Shown one piece after another: positions 16,922 to 25,277 of a stretch of 64,000 nt of DNA (position 1 is the first letter of the stretch; the number at the start of each line of letters is the position of its first letter). Both the position numbers and the translations under genes were made by a program. The notes under the pieces were generated by a model. The model was not told where the DNA came from, did not search any database, and saw nothing but the letters and a program-made list of their open reading frames with translations. The DNA is from Betaproteobacteria bacterium. GTDB taxonomy: Bacteria; Pseudomonadota; Gammaproteobacteria; Burkholderiales; Usitatibacteraceae. Location: contig JADJSD010000003.1 in NCBI GenBank assembly GCA_016711875.1, forward strand, positions 1,116,001 to 1,180,000. Reading direction: 5' to 3'.

Positions 16922-18171
16922 TGGCCAAGCTCCAGGACATCCTCGCCAGGATCGAGCACGCGTACTTCTCGCCGGGCAAGCCGCTCGCGAAGTTCCATCC
17001 CCTCTTCGAGGCGACGGACACCTTCCTCTACACGCCGCCCTCGGTCACCAAGGGCACCACGCACGTCCGCGATGCGCTCGACCTGAAGCGCATGATGATG
17101 ATCGTCGTCATCGCCCTCATGCCGTGCATCCTCATGGCGATGTACAACACGGGCCTGCAGGCGAACCTCGCGCTGGACCCGGCGAAGATCGCGAAGCTGG
17201 AGGGCTGGCGCCACGCGATCATGGGCGCGGCCGGCATCGGCTACGACCCGCGCAGCGTCCTCGCCTGCCTCTTCCACGGCGCGCTCTATTTCCTGCCGAT
17301 GTACGTCGTCACGATGGCGGTGGGCGGCTCGTGGGAGGTTCTCTTCGCGATCGTGAGGAAGCACGAGGTGAACGAGGGCTTCTTCGTGACGGGGATGCTC
17401 TTCCCGCTCATCCTCCCGGCCGCGACGCCGCTGTGGCAGGTGGCCCTCGCGATCAGTTTCGGCGTGGTGGTGGGCAAGGAAGTCTTCGGCGGCACGGGCA
17501 TGAACTTCCTCAACCCCGCCCTCGTCGCGCGCGCCTTCCTGTTCTTCGCCTACCCGGCGGAGATGTCCGGCGACAAGGTGTGGGTGGCGATGGATGGGGC
17601 GCTCGCGGTCGATGGATGGTCCGGCGCGACGGCCCTGGGCACCCTGCGCGCGGCGGGCGAGAACTTCCCGCAGGCGATGCAGGGACTGTCCTGGAAGAAC
17701 GCCTTCCTCGGGTTCGAACCCGGGTCGATGGGCGAGACCTCCGCGCTCGCCTGCCTCATCGGCGCCGTCATCCTCATCGTCACGCGAATAGGCTCGTGGC
17801 GAACGATGGCGGCGGTGTGCATCGGCACCATCGCGATGTCGCTGCTGCTGAACGCCATCGGCTCGAAGACCAACCCGTGGTTCGCGATCCCCTTCTGGTG
17901 GCACATGGTGCTGGGCGGGTGGGCGCTTGGCACCGTGTTCATGGCCACCGACCCGGTCACCTCGCCCTTCACCGACCGCGGCAAGTGGATCTACGGCTTC
18001 GGCATCGGGGCCCTGGTGGTGCTGGTGCGCGTGGTGAACCCGGCGTACCCGGAATGCATGATGCTCGTGATCCTCTTCATGAACGTCATGGCGCCGCTCA
18101 TCGATTTCCCGATCGTGAAGGCCAACATCAAGCGCCGCGCGGCGCGCGGAGGCAGCCATGGCGGATCGTGA
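16921..18171 (+). CDS. nqrB: Na+-NQR subunit B
   Basis: 416 residues, with about ten membrane helices. NqrB carries a covalently bound FMN and riboflavin and forms part of the Na+ path. The flavinylation motif is DGWSGATALG, with Thr237 as the FMN acceptor, matching Thr236 of Vibrio NqrB. The ApbE enzyme encoded downstream should attach this FMN. The gene overlaps nqrC by 14 bases. Confidence 0.97.
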   Translation: MAKLQDILARIEHAYFSPGKPLAKFHPLFEATDTFLYTPPSVTKGTTHVRDALDLKRMMMIVVIALMPCILMAMYNTGLQANLALDPAKIAKLEGWRHAIMGAAGIGYDPRSVLACLFHGALYFLPMYVVTMAVGGSWEVLFAIVRKHEVNEGFFVTGMLFPLILPAATPLWQVALAISFGVVVGKEVFGGTGMNFLNPALVARAFLFFAYPAEMSGDKVWVAMDGALAVDGWSGATALGTLRAAGENFPQAMQGLSWKNAFLGFEPGSMGETSALACLIGAVILIVTRIGSWRTMAAVCIGTIAMSLLLNAIGSKTNPWFAIPFWWHMVLGGWALGTVFMATDPVTSPFTDRGKWIYGFGIGALVVLVRVVNPAYPECMMLVILFMNVMAPLIDFPIVKANIKRRAARGGSHGGS

Positions 18172-19138
18172 GTCGCCCCGCTACGTGATCCTCTTCGCGA
18201 CGGCGGTGTGCGTCGCGTGCGCGTTCGTCGTCTCCGTGGCCGCCGTGCTGCTGCAGCCGGCGCAGAAGGCCAATGCGCGCCTCTACATGGAGAAGAACGT
18301 CCTGCTCGCCGCCGCGCTCGTGAAGCCATCGGACAAGGTGGGCGCCAAGGAAGTCGAGGCGTTCTTCGCGAAGGACGTGAAGGCTCGCCTCGTGGACCTG
18401 TCCACCGGCGAGCTGGTGCCCGAGGACAAGCGCGACGCCCGCGCGTACGACCAGCGTGCCGCCCGCGCGGACCCCGCCGCCAGCCGCGCCGCACCGGCCA
18501 ACAACGCGGGCATCGGCCGGCTGCCCAACCTCGGCATCGCGTATTTCGTCATGAAGGACGGCGCGGTCGACCAGGTGGTGATCGCCATCGAGGGTCTGGG
18601 CATGTGGGGCACCGTCTACGGCTTCATGGCGATCGACAAGGACGGCAAGACCATCCGCGGCCTCACCTACTACGACCAGAAGGAGACGCCGGGCCTGGGC
18701 GGCGAGATCGCCAACCCGCAATGGCAGGCGTTGTGGATCGGGCGCCATGCCTACGACGGCGAGGGCCTGCCGAGGATCGCGGTCATCAAGGGCCAGGCCG
18801 GCCCGCCGGACAAGGACCCGCTGCGGGTCGACGGCATGTCCGGCGCCACGATCACCAGCAACGCCATTACGCGCCTCACGCAGTTCTGGCTCTCCGACGC
18901 CGGCTACGGCAGGTTCCTCAAGCGCCTGAAGGGGGCGGACGCCGTCAAGTCCGCCGACCCGCTGAAGGGGACGCACACCTTCAAGTCGCCTGAAGGGGAC
19001 GGACACTCGAGCCCCGCGAATCAAGTCGCTGAAAACATTCATGAATCGGGGACGCTTGCCGGCCACTGGTCCGGAAAAGTGTCCGTCCCCTTCACCCCGG
19101 GTGAAGGTGCGCGTCCCCTCCAGGGAGGGGTGGCATGA
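18158..19138 (+). CDS. nqrC: Na+-NQR subunit C with repeat-derived C-terminal extension
   Basis: 326 residues as read, against about 257-260 for typical NqrC. An N-terminal helix (YVILFATAVCVACAFVVSVAAV) anchors a periplasmic domain carrying the FMN site DGMSGATITSNA with Thr231 as acceptor. The conserved protein ends near GYGRFLKRLKG, about residue 257. The remaining roughly 68 residues are encoded by inserted REP-like repeats at 18962-19122, and the frame stays open through them to a TGA that overlaps nqrD. The extension is probably tolerated because NqrC ends in the periplasm, but whether the tail is present or processed is unknown. Confidence 0.94.
   Translation: MADRESPRYVILFATAVCVACAFVVSVAAVLLQPAQKANARLYMEKNVLLAAALVKPSDKVGAKEVEAFFAKDVKARLVDLSTGELVPEDKRDARAYDQRAARADPAASRAAPANNAGIGRLPNLGIAYFVMKDGAVDQVVIAIEGLGMWGTVYGFMAIDKDGKTIRGLTYYDQKETPGLGGEIANPQWQALWIGRHAYDGEGLPRIAVIKGQAGPPDKDPLRVDGMSGATITSNAITRLTQFWLSDAGYGRFLKRLKGADAVKSADPLKGTHTFKSPEGDGHSSPANQVAENIHESGTLAGHWSGKVSVPFTPGEGARPLQGGVA
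18962..19122. repeat. REP-like repeat cluster (2 direct + 2 inverted) inside the 3' end of nqrC
   Basis: Two units in forward orientation (18962-18982 and 18990-19006) and two in reverse (19079-19095 and a degenerate one at 19101-19122), separated by about 70 bases. The order mirrors the left and right ends of the RAYT element at 14.5-15.4 kb without its gene, so this looks like a non-autonomous derivative. It lies within coding sequence, which is unusual for REP elements. Confidence 0.85.
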
Positions 19139-19776
19139 GCGCCACGACGTTCTTCGGCAAGAGCGAGCGCAAGGCCCTCATCGGCCCCATCCTCACGAAC
19201 AACCCGATCGGGGTGCAGGTGCTGGGCATCTGCTCGGCGCTCGCGGTGACCACCCGCGTGGACAAGGCCCTCGTCATGACGGCGGGCGTGCTCCTGGTGA
19301 CGATGCTCGCCAACGTGGCGGTGAGCCTCGTGCGCAACCACACGCCCGGCTCCATCCGCATCATCGTGCAGCTCGCCATCATCGCCTCGCTGGTCATCGT
19401 GTTCGACCAGGTGCTGAAGGCGACGCTCTACGAGCTGTCCCTCGAGCTCTCCGTGTTCGTCGGCCTCATCATCACCAACTGCATCGTGATGGGCCGCGCC
19501 GAAGGCTACGCGATGCAGAACCCGCCCCTCGCGAGCGCCTTGGACGGCATCGGCAACGGCCTGGGCTACGGCATCGTGCTCATCGCCACCGCGTTCCTGC
19601 GCGAGCTGCTCGGCGCCGGCAAGGTGCTGGGATTCACGATCCTGCCCCTCGTGAAGGACGGCGGCTGGTACGTGCCCAACGGCCTCATGCTGCTCGCGCC
19701 CTCGGGCCTGTTCATCATCGCCGGGCTCATCTGGCTGCTGCGCACCCTGAAGCCCGAACTGCAGGAAAAGGACTGA
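19135..19776 (+). CDS. nqrD: Na+-NQR subunit D
   Basis: 213 residues, six predicted membrane helices. NqrD and NqrE together hold an intramembrane [2Fe-2S] centre; the expected cysteines are visible in LGICSALAVT near the N terminus and in IITNCIVMGRAEGYA in the middle. The ATG overlaps the nqrC stop (ATGA), and its own stop overlaps nqrE (TGATG), so translation is coupled through this part of the operon. A ribosome site (GGGAGGGG) precedes the start, although it lies in repeat-derived DNA. Confidence 0.97.
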   Translation: MSATTFFGKSERKALIGPILTNNPIGVQVLGICSALAVTTRVDKALVMTAGVLLVTMLANVAVSLVRNHTPGSIRIIVQLAIIASLVIVFDQVLKATLYELSLELSVFVGLIITNCIVMGRAEGYAMQNPPLASALDGIGNGLGYGIVLIATAFLRELLGAGKVLGFTILPLVKDGGWYVPNGLMLLAPSGLFIIAGLIWLLRTLKPELQEKD

Positions 19777-20390
19777 TGGAACACTATCTTTCCCTCTTCG
19801 TGCGCGCCCTGTTCCTCGAGAACATGGCCCTCGCGTTCTTCCTGGGCATGTGCTCCTTCCTCGCCTGCTCGAAGAAGGTGGAAACCGCGTTCGGCCTGGG
19901 CGTGGCGGTCGCCTTCGTGCAGGTGCTCACGGTACCGCTCAACAACCTCATCCTGGCCTACCTGCTGAAGGAAGGGGCCCTGGGCTGGATCACCCCGGCC
20001 CTCGCCAAGGTGGACCTCACCTTCCTCGCGTTCATCCTCTTCATCGGCACCATCGCCGCCGCCACGCAGGTGGTGGAGATGGCGATCGAGAAATTCGCCC
20101 CCGGCCTCTACTCGACCCTCGGCGTCTTCCTGCCCCTCATCGCGGTCAACTGCGTGATCCTGGGCGGCTCGCTCTTCATGCAGGAGCGCGACTACGGCTT
20201 CGGCGAAAGCGTGGTGTTCGGCCTGGGCTCGGGCCTGGGATTCGCCCTCGCCATCGTCGCCATGGCCGCCGTGCGCGAGAAGCTCGCCTACTCGCACGTG
20301 CCCGCGGGCCTGAAGGGCCTGGGCATCACCTTCGTGACGGCCGGCCTCATCTCCGTGGCGTTCATGGTGTTCTCGGGAATCCAGCTCTAG
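19776..20390 (+). CDS. nqrE: Na+-NQR subunit E
   Basis: 204 residues, six membrane helices, the inverted partner of NqrD. The cysteines that complete the NqrD/E iron centre are in GMCSFLACSKKVETA and AVNCVILGGS. Start and stop positions agree with the family: it begins MEHYLSLFVRALFLENMALAFF and ends with FSGIQL. It is coupled to nqrD by a one-base overlap and followed by nqrF after seven bases. Confidence 0.97.
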   Translation: MEHYLSLFVRALFLENMALAFFLGMCSFLACSKKVETAFGLGVAVAFVQVLTVPLNNLILAYLLKEGALGWITPALAKVDLTFLAFILFIGTIAAATQVVEMAIEKFAPGLYSTLGVFLPLIAVNCVILGGSLFMQERDYGFGESVVFGLGSGLGFALAIVAMAAVREKLAYSHVPAGLKGLGITFVTAGLISVAFMVFSGIQL

Positions 20391-20397
20391 GCCCGCC

Positions 20398-21625
20398 ATG
20401 ACCGAAATCGTCCTCGGCGTCTTCACCTTCACCGCGATCATCCTGGGGCTCGTCGCTATCCTGCTCGCGGCCCGCTCGAAGCTCGTGGCCACGGGCAACG
20501 TGACCATCACCGTGAACGACGACCCGGCCAAGGCCCTGCACGTGCCCGCCGGCGGCACGCTCCTCAACAAGCTCGCCGACAGCGGCATCTTCATTCCCTC
20601 GGCCTGCGGCGGCAAGGGCGCCTGCGGCGTGTGCGAAGTCGTCGTGAAGGAAGGCGGGGGCGAACTGCTGCCCACCGAGGAGGGCTACATCTCCCGGGGC
20701 GAAGCCAAGCGCGGCTGCCGTCTCGCCTGCCAGGTGAAGGTGAAGGGCGACATGAAGATCGAGATCGCCCCCGAGATCTTCGACGTGCGCAAGTGGACGT
20801 GCAAGGTCGTCTCCAACCGCAACGTCGCCACCTTCATCAAGGAACTGAAGCTCGCCCTCCCCGAAGGCGAGGACGTCCCCTTCCGCGCCGGCGGCTACGT
20901 GCAGATCGAGTGCCCGCCGCACCAGGTGTCGTTCAAGGACTTCGCCATCGAGAAGCCCTACCGCGAGGACTGGGACAAGTTCGACCTGTGGCGCTTCAAG
21001 AGCGGCTGCACCGAGACGGTGACCCGCGCCTACTCGATGGCCAACTACCCCCAACGAGAAGGGCCTGCTCCTCTTCACCATCCGCATCGCCTTCCCGCCG
21101 GGGTACAAGGAAGAGATCCCGCCGGGCATCATGAGCTCGTGGGTGTTCAACCTGAAGGAAGGCGACGAGGTCACGGTGTCGGGGCCCTTCGGCGAGTTCT
21201 TCGCGCGCGACACCAAGGCCGAGATGTGCTTCATCGGCGGCGGCGCCGGCATGGCCCCGATGCGCTCGCACATCTTCGACCAGTTCCATCGCCTGCACAC
21301 GAAACGCAAGGCCACCTACTGGTACGGCGCGCGAAGCCTCAAGGAAGCTTTCTACCAGGACGAGTTCGACGCCATCGCGAAGGCCAACCCCAACTTCACC
21401 TGGCACCTCGCGCTCTCCGAGCCGCTGCCCGAGGACAACTGGACGGGCTACACGGGCTTCATCCACAACGTGCTGCGCGACGAGTACCTGAAGAACCACC
21501 CCGCCCCCGAGGACATCGAGTACTACATGTGCGGCCCGGGGCCGATGAACAACGCCGTGATCGCCATGCTCCTGGACCTGGGCGTGGAGCGCGAGAACAT
21601 CATGCTCGACGACTTCGGGTCGTGA
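20398..21625 (+). pseudogene. nqrF: Na+-NQR subunit F, split by a one-base frameshift
   Basis: NqrF is the NADH-oxidising entry subunit with a membrane anchor, a [2Fe-2S] ferredoxin domain and an FAD/NADH reductase domain. All are recognisable: an N-terminal helix, cysteines in SACGGKGACGVCE and GCRLACQ, the FAD motif RAYSMANYP, GGGAGMAPMRSH and the C-terminal YYMCGPGPMN. The frame breaks in the run of five C at 21048-21052; removing one C joins both halves into a 408-residue protein, the normal length. Everything around it is well conserved, so a sequence error is likely; otherwise the sodium pump would be inactive. Confidence 0.9.
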
Positions 21626-21641
21626 GCGCGAGGAGACCGAG

Positions 21642-22091
21642 ATGACCATTGCCAGCGTGCTGGACGCCCTGGGCGACCGGGGAAGCGAAGGGCTGCACAC
21701 CATCCCCGCCTCCGCCACCGTCGCGGAGGCCGTGAACGCCATGGCGCAGCACGAGATCGGCGCGCTCGTCGTGAGCACCGAGGAGAAGCTGCTCGGCGGC
21801 ATCTTTACCGAGCGCGACCTGATGATGCGCGTCGTGAAGCCCGGCCTCGACCCGAAGAAGACGCCCCTCTCCCTCGTCATGACGCGCGACATCCAGGCGG
21901 TGACGCCGGGCACCACGCTCGAGGCCGCGCTCGCCCTCATGTACGTGCACCGCTTCCGCCACCTGATCGTCATGGACGGGCCGCACCTGCACGGCATCGT
22001 CTCGATGCGCGACCTCGCCTATCACCTCATCCGCCACGGGGAAGGGCGCTTCGAAGCGTCCATCCGACTCGCCGGCGGACCGGGCACCTGA
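21642..22091 (+). CDS. CBS-domain pair protein
   Basis: 149 residues made almost entirely of two CBS domains: HTIPASATVAEAVNAMAQHEIGALVV and then MTRDIQAVTPGTTLEAALALMYVH type sequence with HLIVMDG. CBS pairs bind adenine nucleotides or related ligands and sense energy state. No catalytic domain is attached. It has a good ribosome site (GCGAGGAGA) and sits 16 bases after nqrF and 14 before apbE, so it belongs to the nqr operon by position. A role in regulating the pump is only inferred from this placement. Confidence 0.9.
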   Translation: MTIASVLDALGDRGSEGLHTIPASATVAEAVNAMAQHEIGALVVSTEEKLLGGIFTERDLMMRVVKPGLDPKKTPLSLVMTRDIQAVTPGTTLEAALALMYVHRFRHLIVMDGPHLHGIVSMRDLAYHLIRHGEGRFEASIRLAGGPGT

Positions 22092-22105
22092 TTGAGGAAC
22101 CTGCC

Positions 22106-23173
22106 ATGGACACCCTGATTTCCCCCCGCCGCCGCACCGTCCTCGCCGCCCTGGGCGCGGGCGCCCTGCTCGCCGGCTGCTCCGACGGCCTGCTCGCCGG
22201 CCTCACGACGCGGCCCCTCGCGGCCTTCGGCGGCCCGACCATGGGCACCGCCTGGACCGCCAAGATGGCCGGCGCGCTCGCCGAGGGAATGGCGACGAAG
22301 GCGGAGGCGTCCGTCGCCGCCGCCCTCGCGAGCGTCGTCGAGGGCATGTCCGCCCACCTCGCGACTTCCGAACTGGGGCGTTTCAACCGGCATGCATCCA
22401 CCGAGCCCTTCGCGGTGTCGCGCGAGACGCTCGAGGTGTTCACCCTCGCCCGCGCGGTGAGCGAGCGGACGGGCGGTGCCTTCGACGTGACCGTCGCCCC
22501 GGCCGTGGACGCCTGGGGCTTCGGCCCCGCCGGGCGCAGCAGCCTGCCTTCCTCGCAGGACCTCACCCGTCTTGCCGCGAGCATCGATTTCCGCCACATC
22601 ACGCTCGACGCGAAGGCCGGCACGCTCGCGAAGTCGCATCCCGCCGTGCGCGCGGACCTTTCCGGCGTCGCCAAGGGCTACGGCGTGGATCTCGCCGCCC
22701 GCTCGCTCGATGCGCTCGGCAGCCGCGACCACCTGGTCGAGGCCGGCGGCGAAGTGCGCGCCAAGGGCACGAACGCCGAGGGCCGCCCCTGGCGCATCGG
22801 CATCGAGCGCCCGGACCGGCAAGCGCGCGAGCCATTCGTCATCGTGCCGCTCTCGGACCTCTCCATGGCCTCCTCCGGCGACTACCGCATCTTCTTCGAG
22901 CACGAGGGCCGGCGCTATTCGCACGAGATCGATCCCGCCACCCGCGAGCCCGTGCGCGGCAACCTCGCCTCGGTGAGCGTCGTCTCGGCCGATTGCGCGC
23001 GAGCCGACGCGCTCGCCACCGCCCTTTTCGTGATGGGCGAGAAGCGGGGCTACGAATGGGCGGCGGACCACGGCGAGTCGGCCTGCCTCATCGTGCGGGG
23101 CGAGGGCGGCCGGCTCGAGGAGCGCCGCACGCCCGCGTTCGCGAAGCTGGGCGCCGAACGCGTGGCGGCCTAG
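22106..23173 (+). CDS. apbE: FAD:protein FMN transferase ApbE
   Basis: 355 residues. A twin-arginine-like N terminus (SPRRRTVLAALGAGALLAGC) carries a lipobox, placing the enzyme in the periplasm on a lipid anchor. ApbE uses FAD to attach FMN to threonine in the S-G-A-T motifs of NqrB and NqrC, both present upstream. Conserved features include GPTMGTAW, LSGVAKGYGVD, EAGGEVRAKG and MASSGDYR followed by HEIDPATREP. The stop is immediately followed by the nqrM start. Confidence 0.96.
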   Translation: MDTLISPRRRTVLAALGAGALLAGCSDGLLAGLTTRPLAAFGGPTMGTAWTAKMAGALAEGMATKAEASVAAALASVVEGMSAHLATSELGRFNRHASTEPFAVSRETLEVFTLARAVSERTGGAFDVTVAPAVDAWGFGPAGRSSLPSSQDLTRLAASIDFRHITLDAKAGTLAKSHPAVRADLSGVAKGYGVDLAARSLDALGSRDHLVEAGGEVRAKGTNAEGRPWRIGIERPDRQAREPFVIVPLSDLSMASSGDYRIFFEHEGRRYSHEIDPATREPVRGNLASVSVVSADCARADALATALFVMGEKRGYEWAADHGESACLIVRGEGGRLEERRTPAFAKLGAERVAA

Positions 23174-23365
23174 ATGGAAACGATCCTCGCGGTCTTCATC
23201 GCGGCGGTCGTTCTCATCGCGATCGCCGTCGGCGGCATGGCCGCGGGATCGAAGCTAACCGGTCGCTGCCTGAGGGGTTCCTGCGGCGGCCCGGCCGTCG
23301 TCGGCCCGGACGGCAAGGAAATCGAGTCCTGCGCGAGCTGCCCGAACCGCCACCGCCATTCCTGA
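23174..23365 (+). CDS. nqrM: Na+-NQR maturation factor NqrM
   Basis: 63 residues. One membrane helix (ILAVFIAAVVLIAIAVGGMAA) followed by a cysteine-rich tail: GRCLRGSCGG and ESCASCPNR, four cysteines as in Vibrio NqrM, which is needed for iron delivery to the NqrD/E centre. The ATG directly follows the apbE stop without a gap, and apbE-nqrM is the usual end of nqr operons. The next gene is convergent, 16 bases away. Confidence 0.95.
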   Translation: METILAVFIAAVVLIAIAVGGMAAGSKLTGRCLRGSCGGPAVVGPDGKEIESCASCPNRHRHS

Positions 23366-23381
23366 GGCCGGGCGGTTCACC

Positions 23382-24341
23382 TCAGAACCCGTAGAGCTTC
23401 GCCGGGTTCGCCACGAGAATCCGGTCGCGCACCACGGCGCTGGGCGCCCACTCGTCCAGTCGGTCGAGCACCTTCGCGTCGTCGGGCTTGTCGCCGGCCT
23501 TCTTGGTCGGGTGCGGCCAGTCGCTACCCCACACCAGGCGCTCCGGTGCGATGCGCATGAACTCCCGTGCGACGTATCCGGTGTCTGAGAGGTCGGCCAT
23601 CTTGCTCGTGATGTAGGCGCCCGACACCTTGAACCACGCCTTGTCGGCGTCGATGAGCCGCCGGTAGAAGGCGAAGACCGGGTGCCGGATGCCATCGGGC
23701 TGAGGCGGCTGCCCGAGGTGGTCGAAGACGACCGGGCAGGCGAGGCTTTCCAGGAGCGAGGCCATCGGCAGGAGCTTCGCGGCCGTGCCGTTCACCTGCA
23801 TGTGCCAGCCCAGCGGCGCGATGCGGCGCGAGAGCGGAAGCATCATCTCGGGCGTCACCGCCACCAGGAAACTGATGTTGAAGCGGATCCCGCGCACGCC
23901 CGCCTCGTGCAGCGCGCGAAGCTCCGCGTCCGTGACGGTGTCGGCCACCACCGCCACCCCGCGCGAGTTCGGACCGAATTCTCCCAGCGATTTCACGAGC
24001 AGCCGGTTGTCGATGCCGTACGTCGAAGGCTGCACGATCACGTTGCGCTCGAGCCCCAGGCGCCGCTGCAGCAGGCGGTAGTCCGCCACGCTCGCGTCCT
24101 CCGGCAGGAGGGTCGCGCTGGGATGCGCCGGGAAGCGCTTGTCGTAGATGTGATGGTGGGCGTCGCAGGAAAGCGGCGGCGGCACGAATCGCGGCACGCC
24201 GTCGCCGGTCGAATGGGGAACGACCACGGGCTCGGGCCCGCGGCGTCCTGCGGCGGCGCAACCGGCCAGGCCCGCGAGCGCGGTTGCACCCAGGGCGAGG
24301 CTGAAGCGGCGGCGCGAGGGCGAAATGTCGTGGCTATCCAT
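23382..24341 (-). CDS. Exported TIM-barrel lactonase/amidohydrolase (COG3618, LigI-like)
   Basis: 319 residues. The N terminus has a twin-arginine-like pattern (SPSRRRFSLALGATALAGLAGC) with a lipobox, so the enzyme should be a periplasmic lipoprotein. The catalytic region contains CDAHHHIYDKRFP at the start of the barrel, NVIVQPSTYGIDNR, FDHLGQ and VWGSDWPHP, matching 2-pyrone-4,6-dicarboxylate lactonase and aldarolactone hydrolase relatives. Most characterised relatives are cytoplasmic, so the export signal is odd. Its start overlaps the SMP-30 gene by eight bases; it is the last gene of the tct operon. Confidence 0.85.
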   Translation of the reverse strand: MDSHDISPSRRRFSLALGATALAGLAGCAAAGRRGPEPVVVPHSTGDGVPRFVPPPLSCDAHHHIYDKRFPAHPSATLLPEDASVADYRLLQRRLGLERNVIVQPSTYGIDNRLLVKSLGEFGPNSRGVAVVADTVTDAELRALHEAGVRGIRFNISFLVAVTPEMMLPLSRRIAPLGWHMQVNGTAAKLLPMASLLESLACPVVFDHLGQPPQPDGIRHPVFAFYRRLIDADKAWFKVSGAYITSKMADLSDTGYVAREFMRIAPERLVWGSDWPHPTKKAGDKPDDAKVLDRLDEWAPSAVVRDRILVANPAKLYGF

Positions 24342-25269
24342 GGGCGATCTCTCCGGAGGGGCGTGACAGGCGCGCGCCGGCATGCTCCAGCGTCGCGCAA
24401 AGGATCGAGCCCGACGTGGACTCGGTGAAGAAGGCCGTCCGGCGATCCGCGCCGCCGAAAGCGAGATTGGTGAGCGAGGTGCCCGCGGGGCTTCGCAACA
24501 CCTCGACCGGCTGCGCCATCGCGTCGAGCACCCACGCGACGCCGAGCCCGGGGTTGGCGACCACGAGCCGGTTAGCCTCGTCGACGGCGAGACCGTCCGG
24601 CCCGCTCGGGCCGTGGGAAGTGAAGAACTGCCCGACCTTGGAAACACCGCCGTCCTCCATGAGCGGCACGCGCCACACGGCGTTGCCGCGCGTCACCGCC
24701 ACGAAGAGCACGCGCCCGTCCGCCGACAGCGCAACGCCGTTGGGGCTCGGCACGTTGGCGAGCAGCACGTCCAGCCGGCCGTCGGCGCCCAGCCGGTAGA
24801 CGCGGCCCGTGGGGTCGTGCAGGCCGGTCTGGCCCTGGTCGGTGAAGTAGAGCGAACCGCGCGAATCGAACACGAGGTCGTTCAAACCCTTGAAGGACTC
24901 CGAGTTGCGGTGGCCGAGGAAGGTCGAGACCGTGCCGCGCGCGACGTCGAGCCGTACGAGCCCGTTGCGGTAGTCCGCGATGACGATCTCGCCCTTCGCG
25001 GCGAACTTCATGCCGTTGGGCTCGCCGTCGTACTGCAGGACGAGGTCCCACTCGCCCGACGGGGCGATGCGGAAGATGCGCCCGTTCGGAATGTCGCCCA
25101 CGAACAGGTTGCCGTCGTCATCGAACACCGGCGCCTCGAGGAAGGAATCGATCGCCGCCCCGCCGCGATTCGCGCGCGACCACGAGGTGACCCGCGGCTC
25201 CCGGTACCGATCGGGAAGGCGCGTGAAGACCTCCAGGTCGCGGACCCGAGGCGGCGCGAGGCTGAACAC
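24334..25269 (-). CDS. SMP-30/gluconolactonase-like beta-propeller hydrolase
   Basis: 311 residues from a GTG start just inside the gap after the Bug gene. Repeated blades such as DDDGNLFVGDIPNGRIFRI, NGMKFAAKGEIVIADY, GLNDLVFDSRGSLYFTD and PNGVALSADGRVLFVA identify the SMP-30/LRE six-bladed propeller. The Asn of GLNDL and the Asp of GPDGLAVDE are expected metal ligands. These enzymes usually open sugar or sugar-acid lactones. No signal peptide is visible, in contrast to the next gene. It lies eight bases after the Bug protein gene, so it is part of the same operon. Confidence 0.88.
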   Translation of the reverse strand: MFSLAPPRVRDLEVFTRLPDRYREPRVTSWSRANRGGAAIDSFLEAPVFDDDGNLFVGDIPNGRIFRIAPSGEWDLVLQYDGEPNGMKFAAKGEIVIADYRNGLVRLDVARGTVSTFLGHRNSESFKGLNDLVFDSRGSLYFTDQGQTGLHDPTGRVYRLGADGRLDVLLANVPSPNGVALSADGRVLFVAVTRGNAVWRVPLMEDGGVSKVGQFFTSHGPSGPDGLAVDEANRLVVANPGLGVAWVLDAMAQPVEVLRSPAGTSLTNLAFGGADRRTAFFTESTSGSILCATLEHAGARLSRPSGEIAHG

Positions 25270-25277
25270 GGGGCGCC

